A stretch of 64,000 nucleotides of DNA from contig NZ_CP099490.1 of NCBI RefSeq assembly GCF_023923205.1, positions 3,162,001 through 3,226,000 on the forward strand, given 5' to 3'. This DNA comes from Ornithinimicrobium cryptoxanthini. GTDB taxonomy: Bacteria > Actinomycetota > Actinomycetes > Actinomycetales > Dermatophilaceae. Under the pieces are notes generated by a model that was given only the letters and a program-made list of their open reading frames with translations, was not told the DNA's origin and searched no databases. The position numbers were made by a program, and so were the translations under genes. Of the stretch, positions 28,662 to 35,950 are shown one piece after another (position 1 is the stretch's first letter; every line of letters starts with the position of its first letter).

Positions 28662-30362
28662 ATGAGCCGTCCCGCTGCCCTGCCGACCGATCTGGAGATC
28701 GCGAGCGCCGCCACCCTGCGACCGATCGCCGACGTCGCCACCGACCTGGGCATCGCCCCCGAGCACGTCGAGCCCTATGGCCGGGACGTCGCCAAGATCG
28801 ACCTCGCCGCCGCGGCAGCCGCACCCCGCGGGAAGTATGTCGTGGTGTCGGCGATCACCCCCACTCCCCTGGGTGAGGGCAAGACGACCGTGGTCGTCGG
28901 TCTCAGCCAGGCCCTGCGGCGGCTCGGGACCAACGCGGTAGCAACGTTGCGGCAGCCCTCGATGGGCCCGACCTTCGGGATCAAGGGCGGCGCCGCCGGT
29001 GGCGGCTACAGCCAGGTGGTGCCGATGGAGCGGCTCAACCTGCATCTGACCGGCGACTTCCACGCCATCACGGCGGCGCACAACCTGCTGGCCGCCGCAG
29101 TGGACAACCACCTGCACTTCGGCAACGAGCTCGGCCTGGACGTGCGCAACATCACCTGGCGCCGCGTGATGGACGTCAACGACCGCTCGCTGCGCAACGT
29201 CGTGGTGGGACTGGGCGCCCGCGCGGATGGTCTCGTGCGGGAGACGGGCTTCGACATCACCGCCGCCTCCGAGGTGATGGTGCTGATGACTCTGGCCACG
29301 TCATACCAGGATCTGCGGGCGAGGCTGGGCCGGATCGTGGTCGGCTACAAGGGCGTGGGCAAGCCGGTGAGCGCCGAGGATCTCGGGGTCGCCGGCGCGA
29401 TGGCTGTCATCCTCAAGGACGCGCTCAAACCCAACCTGCTCCAGACGCTCGAAGGGGGGCCCGCCCTGATCCACTGCGGGCCGTTCGGCAACATCGCCAC
29501 CGGCACGTCCTCGGTCGTGGCTGACCAGGTGGCGCTGAGCCACGCGGAGGTGGTGGTCACCGAGGCCGGGTTCGGCGCCGACATGGGCGCCGAGAGGTTC
29601 TTCAACGTCAAGTGTCGGCTGGGGGGTCTGCAGCCCGACGCCGTCGTCCTGGTGGCCACGGTGCGTGCCCTCAAGGTGCACTCCGGCAACTACGACATCA
29701 GGGCTGGTCGCGCTCTCCCGCAGGAGCTCTTCGCGGAGAACCCGGAGGAGGTCAGGGCTGGCCTGGCGAACCTGCGCAAGCACCTCGAGATCATCCAGGC
29801 CTTCGGCGTCAGTCCGGTCGTGGCCATCAACGCCTTTCCTCAGGACCACGACAGCGAGCACGCGGTGATTGCTGAGCTCGCGGCCGAGCTGGGCGTCCGC
29901 TGCGCGGTGAGTCGGCACGTCGCCGAGGGTGGAGCCGGAGCCGAGGACCTGGCCCGCGAGGTGCTGGCCGCTGCGGAGGAACCGACCCGGTTCACCACGA
30001 CATACGCGCTGGAGGACACCCTCGCGGAGAAGATCGAGGCGATCGCGACCAAGGTCTACGGGGCTGACGGGGTCGACTACTCCCCGGACGCAGCCAAGGC
30101 CCTGCAGACCTATGAGGACGCGGGCTTTGGTGACCTGCCCGTTGTGATCGCCAAGACCCACCTGTCGATCAGCTCCGACCCGGCCCTGATGGGAGCCCCC
30201 AGCGGGTGGCGCCTGCCGGTGCGCGAGGTCCGGGCCAACGTCGGCGCCGGCTATGTCTATGCCATCGCCGGAGACATGCGCACGATGCCCGGCCTCAGCC
30301 GCCACCCCAACGCCGAGCGCATCGAGCTGGCACCAGACGGGACGGTCAGCGGGCTGTCCTGA
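28662..30362 (+). CDS. fhs: formate--tetrahydrofolate ligase
   Basis: This 566-aa enzyme makes 10-formyltetrahydrofolate from formate, tetrahydrofolate and ATP for purine and formyl-Met-tRNA synthesis. The P-loop TPLGEGKTT is near residue 70. The family segments TLRQPSMGPTFGIKGG, LTGDFHAITAAHNLL and EAGFGADMGAERF are intact. TACGCT at 28650-28655 precedes the ATG by 6 nt and no Shine-Dalgarno is present, consistent with a leaderless transcript. The stop is 43 nt before the IS30 transposase stop, so the insertion spared it. Confidence 0.96.
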   Translation: MSRPAALPTDLEIASAATLRPIADVATDLGIAPEHVEPYGRDVAKIDLAAAAAAPRGKYVVVSAITPTPLGEGKTTVVVGLSQALRRLGTNAVATLRQPSMGPTFGIKGGAAGGGYSQVVPMERLNLHLTGDFHAITAAHNLLAAAVDNHLHFGNELGLDVRNITWRRVMDVNDRSLRNVVVGLGARADGLVRETGFDITAASEVMVLMTLATSYQDLRARLGRIVVGYKGVGKPVSAEDLGVAGAMAVILKDALKPNLLQTLEGGPALIHCGPFGNIATGTSSVVADQVALSHAEVVVTEAGFGADMGAERFFNVKCRLGGLQPDAVVLVATVRALKVHSGNYDIRAGRALPQELFAENPEEVRAGLANLRKHLEIIQAFGVSPVVAINAFPQDHDSEHAVIAELAAELGVRCAVSRHVAEGGAGAEDLAREVLAAAEEPTRFTTTYALEDTLAEKIEAIATKVYGADGVDYSPDAAKALQTYEDAGFGDLPVVIAKTHLSISSDPALMGAPSGWRLPVREVRANVGAGYVYAIAGDMRTMPGLSRHPNAERIELAPDGTVSGLS

Positions 30363-30404
30363 AGGGCACCTGCATGGATCCTTCCCACGATCTGCCCGGC
30401 GAAT

Positions 30405-31901
30405 TCAAGGGGTCTGCGCAACGGTGAGTAGTTCGGCGAGTCTAGCGGCGGGAGTCGCGAAGCCGAGTGTTTTGCGGGGTCGGGTGTTCAGGAGGTCCTG
30501 GGCGTCACGGACTTCTTCGTCGGTGACCTTGGCGAAGTCGGTGCCTTTGGGGAAGAAGTCACGGATCAGGCCGTTGGTGTTCTCGTTGGTGCCGCGTTGC
30601 CAGGGTGAGTGCGGGTCACAGAAGTAGACCTGGCAGTCACTGGCCAGTGTGAAATCAGCGTGCTCAGCCAGCTCAGATCCTTGGTCCCAGGTGATGGTTC
30701 GGCGCAGGTCGCCCGGGAGGTCGGCGACCATCTGGATCAGGGCCTGGGTCACGGTCGGGGCGTCGTGGCGGTCCGGGAGTCGGTAGATCAGCACGTTGCG
30801 GGTGGCCCGCTCGGCCAGGGTGATCAACGCGGTGGCGCCCTTGGCACCGATGACGAGGTCTCCTTCCCAGTGGCCGGGCACGGCCCGGTCGGCCACCTCG
30901 GCAGGTCGGGCGCTGATGTGGTTGTCCTCATCGATCCAGGACCGGCTGCTGGCCTTGGGCGGCAGCTTGGAGCGGGGCTTGCGGCTCGTGCGGCCGGTGC
31001 GGGTGGCCTTGGCCACCTTCACCTCGTGACGCAGGGAGCCTTTGCCCTGGACGTACAGCGCTTGGTAGATCGTCTCGTGGGACACCCACATATCTTCCTC
31101 GTCCGGGTAGCTGAGACGCAGGTCAGCAGCGACCTGCTCGGGCGACCACCTCTTGTTCAGCCGCTCGATCACCGCGGCTCGCAACCGCGGGCAGGACAAC
31201 CGGCGGGCCTGCGGACGGGCCGCCGCGGCAGTGGCAAGGTCCTGCGCGGCCCGAGCGCGGTAGCCGGCTCGGTCAGCGAACCGGGCCAGCTCCCGACCGA
31301 TCGTGGAGCGGTGCACGCCCAGCACCCTGGCGATATGGGCGTTGGTCGCGGTGGTGCCAGCCAGGTGCTGGAGCACCCCGCGCCCGGCCTGGGTCAACCG
31401 GCCCCGCTCATCGCGGTAGTCCTCATCCATAGGTACAGCAGGTACCAGGCTCGCGCGAGCCGCCGCCCGCGACGCGCCGTCCAACCCCCCGATCCCACCG
31501 GGTTGCCCGGACCACCCCTGCGCGACGATCCACCGGTACAGGGTCGACTCGTTGATGCCGAGCGTGCGGGCGACCGCTGTCAGGCTCTTTCCCTCGGCAA
31601 GCATTCCGAACGCTTCGGCGCGACGCTGTGCACTGCTCGGCTGGCCCACCTGACCGGCCACCCGCACCGGAGCGATCAACTCCTCCCCGGCCGGGGTCAG
31701 CAAGCCCCGGGCATCGACATAACCGCCCTCAAGGAAGCCAGCCGGCAACAGCTCCGGTCGCAAGACGAGCTGGTCGGCGGCCACACCCGTGGCCCGCACC
31801 CAACGAAGCACCGACGACCGGTCCCGGGCCAAGACCCTGCCCACCTCCTCCAGAGCCATCCCAGCAGCCACCAAACCCAGACCATACGAACGCAGCACCA
31901 T
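30405..31901 (-). CDS. IS30 family transposase
   Basis: This 498-aa DDE transposase has N-terminal helix-turn-helix regions (GKSLTAVARTLGINESTLYRW and a second one with ATNAHIARVLGVHRSTIGREL), the IS30 HWEGDLVIG motif with the first Asp, TWDQGSE with the second Asp and QRGTNENTNGLIRDFFPKG with the catalytic Glu. All catalytic residues and the frame are intact, so it may be active. The ATG at 31901 has GGGAGG close upstream. Its TGA stop is formed at the outer edge of the left inverted repeat. Confidence 0.95.
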   Translation of the reverse strand: MVLRSYGLGLVAAGMALEEVGRVLARDRSSVLRWVRATGVAADQLVLRPELLPAGFLEGGYVDARGLLTPAGEELIAPVRVAGQVGQPSSAQRRAEAFGMLAEGKSLTAVARTLGINESTLYRWIVAQGWSGQPGGIGGLDGASRAAARASLVPAVPMDEDYRDERGRLTQAGRGVLQHLAGTTATNAHIARVLGVHRSTIGRELARFADRAGYRARAAQDLATAAAARPQARRLSCPRLRAAVIERLNKRWSPEQVAADLRLSYPDEEDMWVSHETIYQALYVQGKGSLRHEVKVAKATRTGRTSRKPRSKLPPKASSRSWIDEDNHISARPAEVADRAVPGHWEGDLVIGAKGATALITLAERATRNVLIYRLPDRHDAPTVTQALIQMVADLPGDLRRTITWDQGSELAEHADFTLASDCQVYFCDPHSPWQRGTNENTNGLIRDFFPKGTDFAKVTDEEVRDAQDLLNTRPRKTLGFATPAARLAELLTVAQTP

Positions 31902-31934
31902 GCCTCCCGGCAGATTGGTGTTGCGCTGACCCCT
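30408..31934. mobile_element. IS30-family insertion sequence
   Basis: One transposase gene is bounded by imperfect terminal inverted repeats. GGGGTCTGCGCAAC at 30409-30422 matches the reverse complement of GTTGCGCTGACCCC at 31920-31933 with one mismatch, and the match extends by one outer base. The flanking bases (TTCA left, GAAC right) give no convincing target duplication, so the exact tips are uncertain by a few bases. It lies between fhs and tRNA-Ala and interrupts no recognisable gene. Confidence 0.8.
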
Positions 31935-32020
31935 GAACCCAAGCCCTCAGCGTGTGAAGGATGCGCTCAACTGCACGCCAGGGACCGTGACGACGCGCGG
32001 GCGTCCGCGTCCGGAACGCA

Positions 32021-32048
32021 CTGAGGCCGCCCGCTCGGACGGCCTCAG
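32021..32048 (-). terminator. hairpin terminator downstream of tRNA-Ala
   Basis: CTGAGGCCG (32021-32029) pairs with CGGCCTCAG (32040-32048) around a 10-nt loop. It lies 33 nt beyond the tRNA 3' end on the transcribed side. Confidence 0.7.
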
Positions 32049-32080
32049 TGATGCTTCTCAGCTCTGTGCGGAGAGCAACC

Positions 32081-32156
32081 TGGTGGAGCTGAGGGGAATC
32101 GAACCCCTGACCTTCTCATTGCGAACGAGACGCGCTACCAACTGCGCCACAGCCCC
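32081..32156 (-). tRNA. tRNA-Ala (anticodon CGC)
   Basis: The reverse strand folds as a cloverleaf. Acceptor GGGGCTG pairs with CAGCTCC, the D arm has GCGC...GCGC, and the anticodon stem TCTCG/TGAGA (first pair T-A, one G-T pair) holds the loop TTCGCAA with anticodon CGC. The T arm is AGGGG-TTCGATT-CCCCT. CCA is encoded at 32081-32083. It reads GCG codons, frequent in this high-GC genome. Confidence 0.95.
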
Positions 32157-32237
32157 AGGTGCAGCAACAGACTGTAGCACCGGGAACGGCGATTCTCCGA
32201 TTCCCGGGAGGCGCGCAACGGCGCTCAGGTCAGCCGC

Positions 32238-33173
32238 TCATCCGAGCTCGGCGAGGTCGTCAGCCGTCGGCTCCCACAGACCAGCGTCCGCGTTGGCCCG
32301 GACCTGCTCGCCGCTGGTCACACCGGCGATGACCGATGCCACGGCGGGCTGGGCAGCCAGGCCACCGATCGCGACCTGCAGCATGGTCAGGCCGCGCCCG
32401 TCGGCAAAGGTCTGCAGGCGCTCGATCTCGTCCCAGTCCGCGCCAGCCAGGCGCTCAGCCTGGTTGTCGGCCGCGAGCCGGCTCCCCTCGGGTGCGGCCT
32501 GGCCCCGGCTGTATTTCCCCGTCAGCAGGCCGTACTCGAGCGGAAAGAACGGGAGTATGCCGACCCCCACCGTCTCGCAGGCCGGCACCAGCTCGTCCTC
32601 GGCCGCGCGGTCCAGCAGGGAGTACTTGTTCTGTGCGGAGATGAAGGCGCTGTAGCCGCTGGTCCGGGCGGTCCAGTCGGCCTCAACGACCTGCCAGCCG
32701 GCGAGGTTGGAGGAGCCGATGTAACGCACCTTGCCCTCGGCGACGAGCTCGGTCAGGGCAGCCAGGGTCTCGTCGATCGGGGTGACCGGGTCGGGGCGGT
32801 GCAGCTGGTAGAGGTCGATCCACTCCGTGTCCAGCCGCCGCAGGCTCGCCTCGACCGCCTTGCGGATGTAACGCCGCGAGCCGCGAGCGCCCCAGTCGGG
32901 GCCGTTGCCTCCCTGCATGTCCATCCCGAACTTGGTCGCGACGACGACCTCCTCGCGGCGTGCGCCCAGGGCGCGTCCCAGCAGCTCCTCGGACTGCCCC
33001 AGGCCATAGGTGTCAGAGGTGTCGAACAGCGTGATCCCCGAGTCGATCGCGGCATCGACGATCTCACGCACGATGTCTCCGTCGATGCGGGTGCCGAATG
33101 CATTGCACCCGATGCCGACCGTGCTGACGCGCAGGCCGGAGTCACCCAGTGGGCGATAGGTCATCTCAGTCAT
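32238..33173 (-). CDS. aldo/keto reductase
   Basis: This 311-aa NAD(P)H-dependent oxidoreductase has a TIM-barrel fold. Catalytic Tyr (FDTSDTYGLGQSE), Lys (VVVATKFG) and His (YQLHRPDP) are visible, with the cofactor-binding SVIAGVTSGEQV segment near the C-terminus. The substrate is unknown. The ATG at 33173 (MTEMTYRPLGDSGL) is chosen. TACGGT at 33181-33186, 7 nt upstream, suggests a leaderless transcript. An extended frame to 33533 overlaps the next gene and is not homologous. Confidence 0.9.
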   Translation of the reverse strand: MTEMTYRPLGDSGLRVSTVGIGCNAFGTRIDGDIVREIVDAAIDSGITLFDTSDTYGLGQSEELLGRALGARREEVVVATKFGMDMQGGNGPDWGARGSRRYIRKAVEASLRRLDTEWIDLYQLHRPDPVTPIDETLAALTELVAEGKVRYIGSSNLAGWQVVEADWTARTSGYSAFISAQNKYSLLDRAAEDELVPACETVGVGILPFFPLEYGLLTGKYSRGQAAPEGSRLAADNQAERLAGADWDEIERLQTFADGRGLTMLQVAIGGLAAQPAVASVIAGVTSGEQVRANADAGLWEPTADDLAELG

Positions 33174-33219
33174 GACACCAACCGTACGTGCCGGCACCGC
33201 CTCACGATGCCGTGGCCGG

Positions 33220-33672
33220 TTAGGACGCGGCCGCTGCGGCGCGCCGGCGGATGAGGTGCGAGATCCACAGCAGGAACAGCTGGTGCACCGGCGGCACGGA
33301 CGGGTCCAGGTCGAGGGTCGCCCGTGACGACCAGGTGCTCGCCTGCTTCCCGACCCCGACGGACCTGCCGTCGCGCTGGACCCGGTGGGTCGTCTGCCAG
33401 AACCCCTCGGGTCCGATCTCATAGGTCGCACCGTCGCCGGTGATGGTCCACGCGGAGCGCCAAGCGCTCGCCCTGGTGGCTCGCAGGACCACGCGCGGGT
33501 TGCGTGCGAGTCGGGCGACCCGGTCTCTGCCATCGCGACCGAACGTCCAGGCCTGGCCGCCGATCACGAGCTCGGCTCCCTCACGCCAGGTCTCCGGGTC
33601 CACTGTGGCGACCTGCTCCCCGTCCAGAAGGATCGGCACGACGCCGCCCTTCTTTGCTCCCCACTCCAACAT
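33220..33672 (-). CDS. hypothetical 150-aa protein
   Basis: This is a soluble protein rich in beta-strand-like segments (MLEWGAKKGGVVPILLDGEQV, ELVIGGQAWTFGRDG, YEIGPEGFWQTTHRV), ending in a hydrophobic helix (VPPVHQLFLLWISHLIRRR) that could lie on the membrane. The LURP-one-like pattern of repeated strands is only a faint resemblance and I do not assign it. TATCGT at 33679-33684 lies 6 nt before the ATG. It is divergent from the polymerase gene and 46 nt upstream of the aldo/keto reductase. Confidence 0.65.
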   Translation of the reverse strand: MLEWGAKKGGVVPILLDGEQVATVDPETWREGAELVIGGQAWTFGRDGRDRVARLARNPRVVLRATRASAWRSAWTITGDGATYEIGPEGFWQTTHRVQRDGRSVGVGKQASTWSSRATLDLDPSVPPVHQLFLLWISHLIRRRAAAAAS

Positions 33673-33728
33673 GCCTCCACGATAGCCAGCCCCCAGGGAG
33701 CGTCAGACCCACGGCATACGGTGACACC

Positions 33729-35405
33729 GTGGACCAACCCGTCGCGCCGACCCGTGAGGGGCTCCTCGTCGCGGACGGCACTGCCGGTGACCAGCTGATC
33801 CCGTGGGAGGACGCGGCGAGGTGGGTCCGCGGGCAAGAGGTGGCGGGCGAGATCCGTTGGGTGTGGCCCGACACGGCGTCGGTCTATCCCCGGCTCCTGG
33901 CCGCGGGGGTCCGGCTCGAGCGCTGCCACGACCTGCGGCTGTGTCACGCGATCCTCGCGCTCGCCTCCCCCGCACCGTGGTCGGCGCCGCCCTGGCTGTC
34001 CCGCGCGGCGCCAGAGCCACTCGTGCCGGCTGCGCCGACGCTGCTCGACGACCTGACCCCGGACAGCTCCCCATCACTGGCCGACGTGGTCGCCGAGCAC
34101 CAGCAGCAGCTGGCAGCGGTCGCCGCCTCCGCGGACCCAGGACGTCTGCGGTTGCTGCTCGCCGCCGAGTCGGCGGGAGCTCTCATCGCCGCCGAGATGC
34201 GCCACGACGGACTGCCCTGGGACCGAGCGAGGCACGAGGTGATCCTCACCGCTGAGCTCGGACCCCGCCCGCCCCAGGACCGCCGCCCCGAGCGGTTGGA
34301 GCAGCTCGCCGCACAGGTCCGGGAGCTGCTGCACAGCCCGGACCTGAACCCCGACTCGCAGGTGTCACTGCTCAAGGCCCTGCGCAACGCCGGGCTCAAC
34401 ATCACCTCCACCGCCAAGTGGGAGCTCACCAGGCAGTCGCACCCGGTGGTGGCGCCGCTGCTGGACTACAAGCGACTGGCGCGCCTGCTCTCCGCCAACG
34501 GGTGGCACTGGCTGGACAAGTGGGTGGACCCTGGCGAGGGCGGCCGACAGGGTCGGTTCCGCACCGACTATGTGCCCGGCGGCGTGGTGACCGGACGCTG
34601 GGCCACGAGCGGCGGGGGTGCGATGCAGATCCCCCGGACCGTCCGGGGCGCGGTCGTCGCCGACCCGGGGTGGCGGCTTGTGGTCGCGGATGCCGCGCAG
34701 GTCGAGCCCCGGGCACTCGCCGGCATGGCGGCCGACCTCGCCCTGGCCACGGCCGGACAGGACGGCGACCTGTATGCCGGGCTGGTCACCTCTGGGGTCG
34801 TCGACACCCGGGAGCGGGCCAAGGTCGGCATGCTCTCGGCGCTCTATGGCGGCACCTCGGGCGAGGCCGGGGTGCTGCTCCCACAGCTGCGCCGCGCCTA
34901 TCCCCGGGCGACGGGGTTGGTGGACCACGCGGCCGGTGTCGGGGAGCGCGGAGGCACCGTGCGCACCTGGCTCGGACGCACCAGTCCACCCCCAGGCTCG
35001 GGCTGGCACGCCGTCCAGGGCAGGGCCGGGGAGTCCGACGCAGCGGCGCCCGACGAGCGGATGGCGCGCAGCCAGGCCCGCAACCGCGGCCGGTTCACCC
35101 GCAACTTCGTGGTCCAGGGCACGGCCGCGGAGTGGGCGCTCTGCTGGATGGCCGAGACCCGGCGCCGGTTGCGCGCGCTCGATCCGGTGGAGCACGACGA
35201 CGGGCCGGGCCAGGGCCACCCGCACCTGGTCTTCTTCCTCCACGACGAGGTCGTGGTCCACACCCCTGAGGGGCTCGCTGCCGAGGTGGCGGACATCCTG
35301 CGGGAGTCCGCCGAGAGTGCGGGGCGGCTGCTGTTCGGCGGCTTCCCGATCACCTTCCCGTTGCACGTGGCGACGGTCACGAGTTATGACCAGGCCGACA
35401 AATAG
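33729..35405 (+). CDS. Pol I-like (family A) DNA polymerase with degenerate exonuclease domain
   Basis: This 558-aa protein resembles the shorter actinobacterial proteins annotated as bifunctional 3'-5' exonuclease/DNA polymerase. The C-terminal palm has motif A VVADAAQVEPR (the usual DYSQIE changed but Asp and Glu kept), motif B RERAKVGMLSALYGG and motif C FLHDEVVVH, so polymerase residues are present. The N-terminal 200 residues lack clear exonuclease DxE/D motifs. The role may be in damage tolerance or gap repair. The GTG at 33729 follows TACGGT at 33717-33722 by 6 nt. Confidence 0.87.
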   Translation: MDQPVAPTREGLLVADGTAGDQLIPWEDAARWVRGQEVAGEIRWVWPDTASVYPRLLAAGVRLERCHDLRLCHAILALASPAPWSAPPWLSRAAPEPLVPAAPTLLDDLTPDSSPSLADVVAEHQQQLAAVAASADPGRLRLLLAAESAGALIAAEMRHDGLPWDRARHEVILTAELGPRPPQDRRPERLEQLAAQVRELLHSPDLNPDSQVSLLKALRNAGLNITSTAKWELTRQSHPVVAPLLDYKRLARLLSANGWHWLDKWVDPGEGGRQGRFRTDYVPGGVVTGRWATSGGGAMQIPRTVRGAVVADPGWRLVVADAAQVEPRALAGMAADLALATAGQDGDLYAGLVTSGVVDTRERAKVGMLSALYGGTSGEAGVLLPQLRRAYPRATGLVDHAAGVGERGGTVRTWLGRTSPPPGSGWHAVQGRAGESDAAAPDERMARSQARNRGRFTRNFVVQGTAAEWALCWMAETRRRLRALDPVEHDDGPGQGHPHLVFFLHDEVVVHTPEGLAAEVADILRESAESAGRLLFGGFPITFPLHVATVTSYDQADK

Positions 35406-35425
35406 TCCAGGCACTACCGAGCCTG

Positions 35426-35442
35426 TGCTAGCACCGCTAGCA
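35426..35442 (+). promoter_or_regulatory. perfect dyad TGCTAGC-ACC-GCTAGCA overlapping a -10 box
   Basis: TGCTAGC at 35426-35432 and GCTAGCA at 35436-35442 form a 7-bp inverted repeat with a 3-bp centre. TAGCAT at 35438-35443 is a candidate -10 lying 5 nt before the GTG at 35449. Related FitA antitoxins bind TGCTATCA-type half-sites in their own promoters. Autorepression by the downstream protein is therefore likely, by analogy. Confidence 0.6.
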
Positions 35443-35448
35443 TCAACT

Positions 35449-35829
35449 GTGGCGACAATCACCATTCGACAGCTCGACGACGAGGTGCGTCGGCTGCTCA
35501 AGGTGCGGGCCGCACTCCACAACAGGTCCATGGAGGCCGAGGTCCGGCACATCCTCACCTCCGCCGCACTGGATGTCGACGGTCAGTGGTCCACTGCCCG
35601 CACGCGCCGGCCGACGGACGACCCTCGGCCCACCCTCCGCCTCACGGAGCGTGAGGAGGAGGTCTGCGACCTCGTCGCCCTGGGTCTGAGCAACCGGCGC
35701 ATCGCCGCTCGGCTCTATCTGTCCGAGCGCACCGTGGAGAGCCACGTCAGCGCCATCCTGCGCAAGCTGGACTTCCCGAGTCGCTCCTCGATCGCGCACT
35801 GGCACGCCAGGCGTCCGCCCCAGAGCTGA
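35449..35829 (+). CDS. ribbon-helix-helix (FitA-like) / LuxR-type HTH fusion regulator
   Basis: This 126-aa protein joins two DNA-binding modules. Residues 1-40 (ATITIRQLDDEVRRLLKVRAA, NRSMEAEVRHIL) match FitA/VapB-type ribbon-helix-helix antitoxins. Residues about 62-122 (LTEREEEVCDLVALGLSNRRIAARLYLSERTVESHVSAILRKL) are a GerE/LuxR helix-turn-helix. No receiver or ligand domain is present and no PIN-domain toxin follows. A perfect dyad overlaps its presumed promoter. The GTG start leaves no leader. It may be a domesticated antitoxin turned regulator. Targets are unknown. Confidence 0.85.
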   Translation: MATITIRQLDDEVRRLLKVRAALHNRSMEAEVRHILTSAALDVDGQWSTARTRRPTDDPRPTLRLTEREEEVCDLVALGLSNRRIAARLYLSERTVESHVSAILRKLDFPSRSSIAHWHARRPPQS

Positions 35830-35907
35830 CGTCCCGAGACCGGGTGTTTCCACTGATGCTGGCCGTCAAGAGCCGCCCTAGGTTCGTGTCAGGTGTAGCC
35901 ATGCCCT

Positions 35908-35923
35908 CGGGGTGATGACCCCG
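35908..35923 (+). other. small hairpin in the leader of the second subtilase gene
   Basis: CGGGGT (35908-35913), GATG loop, ACCCCG (35918-35923) form a 6-bp stem 27 nt before the start codon. It may affect mRNA stability or translation. There is no further evidence. Confidence 0.3.
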
Positions 35924-35950
35924 GCTGAGCACACAGACAGGGGAACGCGC

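Noticed and set aside
33504..33728. Longer N-terminus for the polymerase gene
   Set aside because: The frame is open but overlaps the divergent hypothetical gene and its codons show no homology; GTG 33729 fits the -10 geometry.
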